From: Rhizobiaceae bacterium | GTDB lineage: Bacteria > Pseudomonadota > Alphaproteobacteria > Rhizobiales > Rhizobiaceae | Length of the DNA: 10,593 bases | Assembly: GCA_020696915.1 (NCBI GenBank) | Contig: JAJFMR010000069.1 | Location: forward strand, 1-10,593 | Direction: 5' to 3' | In this document: positions 1-7,600 of the stretch, in pieces | How the letters are laid out: each line of letters starts with the position of its first letter | How positions within the stretch are numbered: the first letter of the stretch is position 1 | Notes under the pieces: model-generated | Told to the model about the DNA's origin: nothing | The model's database searches: none | What the model saw: the letters and a program-made list of their open reading frames with translations, nothing else | Made by a program: the position numbers and the translations under genes

Positions 1-201
1 GGCCATCGCCTCTATCTCGGCGCGGACTCCGGCAATCGTCTCCCCGTAACGTCCATAGGGAACACATTCCCCGCGGCCGGATTTCCCGCCATCGACTATC
101 GTGCAGGTCAGGACCTCGGCCGCGGTCCTCGACCCGCGTGAAATGGTGAACGTCCCGTTTATCGGAAAACGCTCCTCAGCGACCGAAAGGACACGGCTCA
201 T
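1..201 (-). CDS. dgcA: N-acetyl-D-Glu racemase / dipeptide epimerase, enolase superfamily (N-terminal fragment)
   Basis: The first 67 codons of a gene that continues past the left edge. The ATG at 199-201 (minus strand) follows a good ribosome site, GGAG ten bases upstream. The protein begins MSRVLSVAEERFPINGTF and then has ISRGSRTAAEVLT and GRGECVPYGRYGETI. That GEC-P-Y-RYGE pattern is the N-terminal capping-domain signature of muconate-lactonizing-type enolase-superfamily members annotated as L-Ala-D/L-Glu epimerase or DgcA. In this family the cap shapes the substrate pocket, while the Lys and metal-binding acidic residues lie in the barrel, which is outside the window. Known family roles are epimerisation of L-Ala-D-Glu from peptidoglycan and racemisation of N-acetyl-glutamate in D-Glu catabolism. 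The fragment alone cannot decide between them. The gene is transcribed divergently from the transporter operon. Confidence 0.8.
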   Translation of the reverse strand, partial: MSRVLSVAEERFPINGTFTISRGSRTAAEVLTCTIVDGGKSGRGECVPYGRYGETIAGVRAEIEAMA

Positions 202-278
202 GTACTATCTTCTCCGAGTGGGCGTTCGCTGGCCGCGTCAAAGTGACAGGGGCGGTGCGAGCGGATAGAACTCCCACC
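202..278. promoter_or_regulatory. Short divergent intergenic region between dgcA and the mla operon
   Basis: These 77 bases separate the two divergent start codons and must hold at least the dgcA 5' leader. On the minus strand there is a clear ribosome site for dgcA and a TTGACG (237-242) resembling a -35 box. I see no matching -10 at 16-18 bases, so no promoter is claimed. On the plus strand I find no convincing -35/-10 pair. The transporter promoter may therefore overlap the dgcA 5' coding region. No strong inverted repeat that would suggest an operator is visible. Confidence 0.3.
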
Positions 279-1463
279 ATGTTGACCAAGGAAGAAAGGG
301 AAGCAAGCAGCGACGCCGCCGATGTGCCGGACAACCCACCGCGTGTGGAGGCAGGCGAGGCTGGCGGGGTGCTGACCTGCCGCCTGTCGGGTGACTGGAC
401 GACGATGACCGTCGGGCTGGTCGACAGGGAGATGCGGGCAATTCCCGGGAAGGCTGGCGGGACCGTGGTGCTCGACCTTTCTGCCCTCGCCAGGCTGGAC
501 ACGGCCGGCGCCTGGTTGATCGAAAGGCTCGCCGCCGCACTTCGTGACAGGAGCATCGAGGTCAGGCTCGAAGGAACGAGCGTTGCGGCGTCCACGCTTC
601 TCGAAGCCGTCGCTCCGGCCGCCGACATGGGCACGGGCGACCGGCCCCCGGCTCGGGACAACATACTCGTTCATGGCCTCGCGCTGCTCGGCATGCGGGT
701 CTACGAGATACGCGACGATTTTCTGGCCTCGATGAACATTCTCGGCGCGACCATCCGCGGCGGCCAGATGAAGCTCGGCCGCGGTCACGGGGTCAATCCC
801 GCGGCGATCTTCCACCAGATCGACCGGATGGGTGTCGGGGCCATACCGGTCGTTGCCCTGATGTCGGCAATCGTCGGCGCCATCGTGGCGCAGCAGGGAG
901 CCTATCAGCTCTCCTATTTCGGCGCCGATATCTTCGTGGTCGACCTGGTCGGAGTCCTCGTGCTGCGCGAACTCGGCGTTCTGATGACCGCCATCATGAT
1001 CGCTGGACGCTCGGGGAGCGCCATCACCGCCGAAATCGGCTCGATGAAGATGCGCGAGGAGGTAGACGCGCTTACCGTCATCGGTCTCAATCCGATTGGC
1101 GTGCTGGTGTTTCCGCGCCTCGTCGCACTGGTTATCGCGCTGCCCTGCCTGGCCATAATCGCCAATTTCGCCGCACTCGGAGGCGGCATTCTCGTGTCCT
1201 ACGTGTATTCCGACATTTCGCCGACGGCTTTCATCGACCGGCTGCGTGTCGCGATAGACGTTTCGACCATCGCCGCGGGGCTGATCAAGGCGCCGTTCAT
1301 GGCCCTGATCATAGGCATCATCGGTGCGGTCGAAGGAATGAAGGTCAAGGGCAGCGCCGAATCGCTCGGCCGCCATGTGACCGCTTCCGTGGTCAAGGCG
1401 ATCTTCATCGTGATCATTCTCGATGGGCTGTTCGCGGTCTTCTACGCCGCTATCGACTTCTAG
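279..1463 (+). CDS. mlaE: MlaE-type lipid ABC transporter permease with N-terminal STAS (MlaB-like) domain
   Basis: Inner-membrane permease of a Mce/Mla phospholipid or hydrophobic-substrate transporter, 394 residues from ATG 279. A GTG at 243 in the same frame would add 12 residues, but neither start has a good Shine-Dalgarno. ATG 279 was chosen because the extra residues look unconserved. Residues about 31-113 form a STAS domain (VVLDLSALARLDTAGAWLIE), the fold of stand-alone MlaB. Residues about 130-394 are the MlaE permease, with roughly five hydrophobic segments and the family hallmark RSGSAITAEIGSMK followed by MREEVDAL at about 244-265. In E. coli MlaE is about 260 residues and MlaB is a separate protein, so this is a fusion of the two roles. 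It is the first gene of a tight operon: the ATPase start lies 12 bases after its stop. The substrate cannot be read from sequence. Confidence 0.93.
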   Translation: MLTKEEREASSDAADVPDNPPRVEAGEAGGVLTCRLSGDWTTMTVGLVDREMRAIPGKAGGTVVLDLSALARLDTAGAWLIERLAAALRDRSIEVRLEGTSVAASTLLEAVAPAADMGTGDRPPARDNILVHGLALLGMRVYEIRDDFLASMNILGATIRGGQMKLGRGHGVNPAAIFHQIDRMGVGAIPVVALMSAIVGAIVAQQGAYQLSYFGADIFVVDLVGVLVLRELGVLMTAIMIAGRSGSAITAEIGSMKMREEVDALTVIGLNPIGVLVFPRLVALVIALPCLAIIANFAALGGGILVSYVYSDISPTAFIDRLRVAIDVSTIAAGLIKAPFMALIIGIIGAVEGMKVKGSAESLGRHVTASVVKAIFIVIILDGLFAVFYAAIDF

Positions 1464-1475
1464 GGCATGGGCGCG

Positions 1476-2297
1476 ATGAGTCAGGCGGAACAGATCGAGG
1501 CGGAACGCCCGGCAGCCGAGAAGGCGGAGATCGTCCTGTCGGTGCGCGACATCAGCGTCGCCTTCGGCGACCACGTCGTTCTCGATGGGCTGTCCATGGA
1601 CATCAGGCGGGGGGAAATCCTCGGGTTCGTGGGCGCTTCGGGCTCCGGAAAGTCGGTGCTGCTGCGCTCAATTCTCGGCATTACCAAGAAGCAGGCAGGC
1701 ACGATAAGGCTTTTCGGCGTGGATCTCGATACGGCCACCGAGGCCGAACGGATGCGGCTCGACATGCGTTGCGGCGTGCTTTTCCAGCACGGGGCGCTGT
1801 TTTCCGCGCTGACCGTCCAGGAAAACATCCAGGTTCCCATGCGCGAGTATCTCGACCTACCAAGGCCGCTGATGGATGAACTGGCCCTGCTGAAGATCGA
1901 TTTGGTCGGGCTGCCGGCCGACGCGGCGCTCAAATATCCCTCGGAACTGTCGGGGGGCATGATCAAGCGAGCCGCACTGGCGCGGGCTCTGGCGCTCGAC
2001 CCCGAGCTGGTTTTTCTCGACGAGCCGACCTCCGGCCTCGATCCGATCGGCGCGGCCGAATTCGACGAGCTGGTCGTGAAGCTGCGGGATACGATGGGCC
2101 TCACGGTCTACATGGTCACCCACGATCTCGACAGTCTGTTTACTGCCTGCGATCGGATCGCCGTGCTCGGCAAGGGAAAGGTGATCGTGCAGGGCACGAT
2201 CGACGACATGCTGGCCAGCGAGGATGCCTGGGTAAAGTCCTATTTCCGTGGAAAGCGCGCACGGCAGCTCGACCTTGCGGGCCGGTCGGAGATCTGA
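1476..2297 (+). CDS. mlaF: MlaF-type ABC transporter ATP-binding protein
   Basis: Cytoplasmic ATPase that would power the MlaE/MlaD lipid transporter, 273 residues. Two in-frame ATGs exist, at 1467 and 1476. The purine-rich AGGG at 1462-1465 is only one base from the first but ten bases from the second, so 1476 is preferred. All nucleotide-binding motifs are intact: Walker A GASGSGKS at residues 53-60, Q-loop Gln104 in LFQHGALF, signature LSGGM at 158-162, Walker B LVFLDEP from 178, D-loop SGLD, and switch His216 in VTHD. The signature reading LSGGM rather than LSGGQ, followed by IKRAALARAL, is typical of MlaF/Ttg2A-type ATPases. The C-terminal stretch SYFRGKRARQ is also usual in this family. 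The gene lies between the permease and MCE genes with minimal spacing, which indicates one transcript. Confidence 0.95.
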   Translation: MSQAEQIEAERPAAEKAEIVLSVRDISVAFGDHVVLDGLSMDIRRGEILGFVGASGSGKSVLLRSILGITKKQAGTIRLFGVDLDTATEAERMRLDMRCGVLFQHGALFSALTVQENIQVPMREYLDLPRPLMDELALLKIDLVGLPADAALKYPSELSGGMIKRAALARALALDPELVFLDEPTSGLDPIGAAEFDELVVKLRDTMGLTVYMVTHDLDSLFTACDRIAVLGKGKVIVQGTIDDMLASEDAWVKSYFRGKRARQLDLAGRSEI

Positions 2298-2301
2298 CAG
2301 C

Positions 2302-2308
2302 AAAGGGG
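2302..2308 (+). promoter_or_regulatory. Ribosome binding site of mlaD
   Basis: AAAGGGG lies four bases upstream of ATG 2313, the strongest Shine-Dalgarno in the operon. It fixes the mlaD start in the 15-base gap after the mlaF stop. Confidence 0.7.
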
Positions 2309-2312
2309 CGAA

Positions 2313-3926
2313 ATGGAAACCAGGGCCAACTACGTCATCGTCGGCATCTTCACGCTGCTGGCGGTTCTTGCCGCCTTCGCTTTCGTCTACTGGACGGCAG
2401 CAGTCGGCGATCGCGGCGAAACGACGGTACTGCGCGTGCGAATTCCGGGTTCCGCCTCGGGCCTTGGCCGGGGCAGTGCCGTGCAGTTCAATGGCGTCAG
2501 GGTGGGAGATGTGCGGCGTGTCTATATCGACGTCCAGAATCCGACGGTTGCCATCGCCGACACCGAAATCGATCGGCTGACGCCGATCACCAAGTCGACT
2601 CAGGCGGATATCGGGCTTGCCGGACTGACCGGACAGGCAAGCATCGACCTCAAGGGCGCCGATCCCCGGGAACCCAATCTACTCGACGAGGCGGAACGTG
2701 AGGGGCGCGTCGCCGAGATAACGGCCAATCCATCCACGATCACCAATCTTCTCGATACGGCGCAGAATATCTTCACGCGTGCCGATTCGGTGCTCACGCA
2801 ACTCGAAGGATTTACTGAGGAGGTGCGTGGGCCGCTTGCCGAGACGGCCAGGAACGCGCAGAGGTTCTCGGCGGCGCTGGCGGCGAATTCGGACGGCGTC
2901 GAGCAATTCCTGGGAAGCGTCACGGCGCTTTCGGAGGAGCTTGCTGGCGTCTCCGGCAAACTCGACGGTACGATGCGTGCCGCCGAAGGGCTGCTTGCCT
3001 CGGTCGACCCGCAGAAGATCGAGACAATCGTCGGCAATGTCGAGACTTTCACCAACACGCTGGGCGCATCGAGCGAGCGGATCGATACGATCGTCAAAGG
3101 CGTCGAGACGGCCGTCGCCTCGATCAGCGATTTTGCGGCGAATGCGGAACAGACTATCGCCAGGGTCGACGGCGTTCTGGAGGGCGTCGACAGGAGCACG
3201 GTCCGCGACGCGATCTCCAGCATCGGCCGAGCCGGCGCCAACGCCGACAAGGCTATGGCCGACATCGCCACACTGACCGAAAAGATCGCTCCGCGCGCCG
3301 ACGATATCGATCGCCTCATTGGCGATGCCGGGGAGCTCGCCAGCCGCCTCAGCCAGGCATCGGCCCGCGTCGACGGGGTCCTTGCCAAGGCCGACAGCGT
3401 GCTGACCACGGCCGGCAACGCGCTGCAGGGTGTCGAACCCGACACGGTGCGCAATGCGCTTTCAAACATCGAAAAAGCCAGCGCCAACGCCGACAAGGCA
3501 GCGGCTGACATCGCCAAGGTGACGGAAGGGATACGAGCCGACGACGTCGAGCGGATCATAGATGACGCCGGCGAACTGGCCGACCGGCTCAATCGGGCGT
3601 CGGTCCGTGTCGACGGTATTCTGGCCAAGGTGGATGGCCTCCTTGGGTCCGGGGAGGCGGAAGGCGTGATCACCCAGGCCGGCGAGACGCTACAGGCCTT
3701 CAGGCGGGTGGCCGACACGCTGAACTCACGCCTCGATACGATCACCGAGGGTCTCGCGAGGTTTTCCGGACAGGGCCTGCGCGACGTCGAAGCATTGGTC
3801 CGCGACAGTCGCCGTTCGATCAACCGCATCGAGCAGGCCGTCACCGACCTCGAGCGCAATCCGCAACGGATAATCACCGGTGGGGAAGGCGAGGTCCGCA
3901 CCTATGACGGCCGCGCCCGGCGTTGA
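2313..3926 (+). CDS. mlaD: MlaD-family MCE-domain protein with long helical C-terminal region
   Basis: Membrane-anchored periplasmic lipid-binding component of the transporter, 537 residues against about 180 for E. coli MlaD. Residues 8-28 form a single transmembrane helix after a short cytoplasmic start, METRANY. The MCE domain spans about 38-117 and contains the motif SGLGRGSAVQFNGVRVGDV and ends with GLTGQASIDLKG. Residues 140-515 are predicted long helices rich in Ala, Asp, Glu and regularly spaced hydrophobics. They include two clear tandem copies of an about 80-residue unit (292-373 and 374-444) and a weaker related segment at 231-291. The C-terminus, ERNPQR followed by IITGG, resembles the end of alphaproteobacterial MlaD proteins. 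In known MCE systems the MCE domains form hexameric rings and C-terminal helices can build a tube toward the outer membrane. A similar role is inferred here. The gene starts 15 bases after mlaF. Confidence 0.93.
   Translation: METRANYVIVGIFTLLAVLAAFAFVYWTAAVGDRGETTVLRVRIPGSASGLGRGSAVQFNGVRVGDVRRVYIDVQNPTVAIADTEIDRLTPITKSTQADIGLAGLTGQASIDLKGADPREPNLLDEAEREGRVAEITANPSTITNLLDTAQNIFTRADSVLTQLEGFTEEVRGPLAETARNAQRFSAALAANSDGVEQFLGSVTALSEELAGVSGKLDGTMRAAEGLLASVDPQKIETIVGNVETFTNTLGASSERIDTIVKGVETAVASISDFAANAEQTIARVDGVLEGVDRSTVRDAISSIGRAGANADKAMADIATLTEKIAPRADDIDRLIGDAGELASRLSQASARVDGVLAKADSVLTTAGNALQGVEPDTVRNALSNIEKASANADKAAADIAKVTEGIRADDVERIIDDAGELADRLNRASVRVDGILAKVDGLLGSGEAEGVITQAGETLQAFRRVADTLNSRLDTITEGLARFSGQGLRDVEALVRDSRRSINRIEQAVTDLERNPQRIITGGEGEVRTYDGRARR
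3186..3644 (+). repeat. Tandem coding repeat inside mlaD (two copies of about 80 codons)
   Basis: Copy A is residues 292-373 (3186-3431) and copy B is residues 374-444 (3432-3644). Shared landmarks in order are TVR, an N-A-DKA-ADIA block, RADD followed by a DAGELA block, and R-LA-related hydrophobics ending RVDG-LAK. Copy B lacks two residues just before RADD. The bases have drifted more than the protein, so the duplication is old and the protein is under constraint. The unit reads as two amphipathic helices. Confidence 0.8.
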
Positions 3927-3968
3927 CAATGCTGGCTGGCGCCCGCAAGACATGACGTTCGAGGGATC

Positions 3969-4601
3969 GTGACACCCGCCTGTCGGGCAGTTCCGGGGAC
4001 TGTATTGAGATTTGGCACGTTCGTCTTTGCGGCCGCGGCCCTGTCGGTTGTGCTTTCGGGCTGCGCGCTGATCGGCGGCGGCTCCAGGCCCCTCGACACG
4101 TTCGAGCTGACCGCGCCCCCGGCAGGCAAAGGAAATGGGCGCGGCGGCCGGCAGATTCTCATTGCGGAACCTTCGGCGCTGAAGGCCCTGGACGGTCAGA
4201 ACATCGTCATCAAGCCATCACCCGGCGTCATCCAGTATCTTGAGGGGGCGCAGTGGGCGGACCGGCTGCCGCGCATCATCCAGGCGCGTCTGGCAGAGAC
4301 CTTCCAGCGTTCCGGCAATTTCGGAGGCGTCGGCAAGCCGGGGGAGGGGCTGGCCATCGACTATCAGGTAATTGCCGAGATTCGCGCCTTCGACATCGAG
4401 GTCAACGGCGGCGAACAGGCGGAAGTCGAGATCTTCGTGAAACTCCTCAACGACCGCAACGGCGTTGTGCGCGCATCGCGCACCTTCGCGGCAAATGCAC
4501 CGGTCGCCGGATCCGGCAACAATGCCTTTGTCGCGGCGCTCGACCGGGCCTTCGGAGAGGTGGCCGTCGCCATAGTCGAGTGGACCGATTCCATCATCTG
4601 A
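3969..4601 (+). CDS. ABC-type transport auxiliary lipoprotein (PqiC/LinN-like)
   Basis: Probable outer-membrane lipoprotein of the transporter, 210 residues from GTG 3969. The N-terminus holds a hydrophobic signal segment ending in the lipobox LSGC, with Cys32 the predicted lipidated residue and no Asp after it. The mature part has the pattern of the ABC_trans_aux (PqiC-like) family: a FELTAP start, a strand followed by the helix YLEGAQWADRLPRIIQARL, and a C-terminal helix ending VEWTDS. A TTG at 4005, in the same frame, has GGGGA five bases upstream and would give a shorter signal peptide with Cys at position 20. That start is a real alternative, because the GAGGGA before GTG 3969 is only two bases away. 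The gene follows mlaD by 42 bases and closes the operon. LinN and PqiC hold the same place in related systems. Confidence 0.88.
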   Translation: MTPACRAVPGTVLRFGTFVFAAAALSVVLSGCALIGGGSRPLDTFELTAPPAGKGNGRGGRQILIAEPSALKALDGQNIVIKPSPGVIQYLEGAQWADRLPRIIQARLAETFQRSGNFGGVGKPGEGLAIDYQVIAEIRAFDIEVNGGEQAEVEIFVKLLNDRNGVVRASRTFAANAPVAGSGNNAFVAALDRAFGEVAVAIVEWTDSII

Positions 4602-4608
4602 GCGGGAC

Positions 4609-4627
4609 GGCGGAGCTGTGCTTCGCC
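4609..4627 (+). terminator. Possible terminator hairpin after the mla operon
   Basis: An 8-bp stem (one G-U pair) with a 3-base loop lies eight bases past the lipoprotein stop. It is followed by a moderately T-rich run (ATCCTTTCTATC). It sits in the 33-base gap between two convergent genes. Only the plus-strand side has trailing T residues, so it would serve the mla operon better than the gene on the minus strand. The T run is weak, so this is tentative. Confidence 0.4.
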
Positions 4628-4634
4628 ATCCTTT

Positions 4635-7600
4635 CTATCTCAGGCGTCCGCTCGCGTGCGCCAGCATCGTATAGACCTTGCCCGTGTCGGAGGTCAGGTA
4701 TGTCTGCGTCATGACGTTGTCGTGGTCGCCGCGGGCGACGTCCTTCAGCAGCTTCTCGAAGTCCTCGCAATAGCGGTCCACCGCGGCTCGGAATTCGCCG
4801 TCCGCCAGGTATTTGCGGCGGATTTCGTCGAACGTCTGCTGGCCCTTCAGGGTGTAGAGGCGGCGGGTGAACACGTCACGCTCGCCGTGACGGTAGCGGT
4901 TCCAGAGCTCGATGGAGGCGTCGTGATCTATCGCCTTGGCGATGTCCATTGAAAGCGAGTTCAAGGATTCGACCACCTGCAGCGGTGAGCGCGGGCTGGG
5001 GGCCGGGCGGGGGGCGTCCTCCGGCACGGCCATCGTTTCGTCCGTTGTCTCTCCCCGCGACGCATTGGTCAGGAGGTCGCGCACCCACCCGCGTTGCGGC
5101 GCACCGGCTGAGCCCTCGGTTGCATCGCGAGCCTCGACCGGCCGCTCGGCAGCCCGCGCTGGTGCACTGTGGTCGGGCGCCGCAGGCCCGTCCCGCTGCG
5201 GCTCCTGTTGACGCGGGCCTGCTTGTGGAGCGGACCGCACGCCGCCCCGCGGTTCGGCGACATCGGTGCCACGGCCGGACCGTGCGACGATTTCGGAGAG
5301 TTCCTTCAGCGCGTTGATCTGCTCGCCGACTGCGCGGCGAATGGCCGATGTCGACTCCTTTGCCTCGAGCGGCAGTTCCAGGACACCCTTTCTGATTTCG
5401 GCGCGCGTCTCCTCGAGCTCGGTTCGGATCGAGCCTGCCGTGCGGCGCATCTCCTCGGTCGCATCGGCAAAGCGCTGGGTGGCGGATTCGACCACTTCCG
5501 AGATGGCCTCGCGAATCTTGCCCGTGGATTCAAGGGTGCGCCCTTCCGCCGAGGCGATCGTATTGCCGATCAGTTGCTCGAAGGAGCGCATGACCTGTTC
5601 GAGGTCTTCCGACTTCTTCACGAGCCCGACCGCGAGATCCTCCAGCGACGACTGCCGCTCCAGAGTGTGCTCCAGATTGCTCTGGGCCGAGCTCAGGAGA
5701 TCCGATGCGCTCGCCAGCAATCGGCTGTGCTCGTCGAATTTGGTGGCGATGGAGGCCACCTCCCGCAGCGTTGCCGACGAGAGTTCGGTAAGGCGCGTGG
5801 TGTTCTGGTCGACCAGCCGCGCCGAGCTTGCGAACGTCTGCGAAGCCTTCTCCGTCGTCGTTGCGAAGCTCCGCGTGCTTCCGGTCAACCGGTCGTCGAC
5901 GTTGGCGAGGTTTTGTGCTGCCAGCTCGATCAGTTCGTTGAGCTGCCTGCTGGAAGCCGCCAGCCTGTCGATCAGGCCGGACACCCCTTCGGCGAGACCG
6001 TTGCGCGCGCCCTCGACGGCCGACAGCGTCTCGGCGGTACGGCTGGCAAGTGCGCTGACGAGCGCTGCATTCTCGGAACGCAGCCGCTCGGCCGAGCGGC
6101 TCGAGGTGTCATCGACAGCCCGCGCAAATTCGTCCCCCGCGGCCGAGAAGCGCTCCACGAGCGGTGTCGCCGTCTCATCGAGGATCCTGGTTATCTCGGC
6201 GGACCGCTCAGCCAGCATCGTGTTCAGCTCGCGAGTGTTGGCGCCGATCGTCCGGGCAGCCTCGCTGGTGCTCTGGCCGACATGCTGGCCCACCGCCGCA
6301 AACGTCTCCGCGATGAAGTTGGCCCGCGAGACGAGCTGGGCTTCGGCCTGGGCAATCTGGTCGCTCAGCCGCCGCCCCATCGTTTCGGCGCCTTGCACAA
6401 GACGGCTTTCGGCATTCTCGACATGAGCGTCGACGCGCGCCGCCATGCCTTCGGCACCGGCGGCCAACCGTTGGTCAGCCCTGCTCAGCGCATCATCGAT
6501 GGCGCGGGCGCTTCCTTCCAGCTCGGCGGCGGTCTTCTCGGCGCGCGCCGCCATCCGCTGCTCGGTTTCGGTGAAGACATCGGCAATGTCCCTGGCGCGT
6601 GCGCCGATCGCCGCTGCACTATCGCCGATGCGGGCAGCGAGATGCTGGTCGGCGGCGTCGAAGACGTTGCCGATCTCGACGGCACGGGCCGACAGCGCCT
6701 CGCTGGTCTCGCCGATGCGGCGGGCGATCTGACGGTCGGCCTCGCTGAAGACGTCGCCGAGCTCGGCCGCCTTGGCCGCCAACGCTCCAGTGGTCTCTCC
6801 GACCCGCTGGACCATCCGCCGGTCGGCGAGTTCGAAGACGCGGCCGATCTCGACGGCACGGCCGGCGAGCGCATCCGCCGTCTCGGCTGCCTTGGCGGAC
6901 AGGACTTCGGCAGTTTCGTCCGCGCGTTGGGCAATCTGCCGGTCGGCAGCCTCGAAGACGCGGCCGATCTCGATGGCACGGGTGGCCAGCATCTCGGCGG
7001 TCTCGCCCGCCCGAGCGGCAAGACGCTGGTCGGCCTGCTCGAGGCTGGACGCGATTTCGCCGGCCTGCGTGCCGATCGCCGAAGCACTGTCGGCGATGCG
7101 GGCCGCAATGCGCCGGTCCGCATCGTCGAAGATCCGGCCGAATTCGCCAGTCCGCATGTCCAGCCTGTCGGCGCCGTCGGCGATGCGGGCGATGAGCTTC
7201 TCGTCAACCGCATCGAATATTCTTCCGAGTTCGCCGGCGCGGGCCTGAAGCGCGTCGGCCGATTCACCGATTCGTAAGCCAAGCCTCTGGTCGGCATCCT
7301 CGAAGTTGCGCAGGATGTCGCCGGCGCGCGACGCCAGGGCACTTGCCGATTCGATGGCGCGGGCAACGAGCCGCTGGTCGGCATCGTCGAAGAGTCGGCT
7401 GATCTCCGTCGCACGTTGCGCCATTGCCTCGACGGACTCCTCGCCACGCGCCTTCAGGGCCCCCGATGTTTCGAGGGCCCGCGACGCGAGCCGTCCGTCT
7501 GCTTCCTCGAAAGCGCGCACGATCTCCTCAGCCCGCGCCAGCAGCGCTGCGGACGTCTCCTCTGCCCGAGCCGCAATCTGGCGGTCGGCATCGGTGAAGG

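Noticed and set aside
214..242. Possible sigma70 promoter for dgcA (TTGACG at 237-242, minus strand)
   Set aside because: No acceptable -10 hexamer 16-18 bases downstream, so it is only a lone -35-like match.
198..1574. 458-codon open frame on the minus strand opposite mlaE
   Set aside because: The opposite strand encodes a clear STAS-MlaE permease. The antisense translation is rich in His, Asp and Arg, with no domain.
2600..3901. 433-codon open frame on the minus strand opposite mlaD
   Set aside because: Antisense shadow of the repetitive, Ala/Asp-rich MlaD coding region; Ser/Arg-rich with no recognisable motif.
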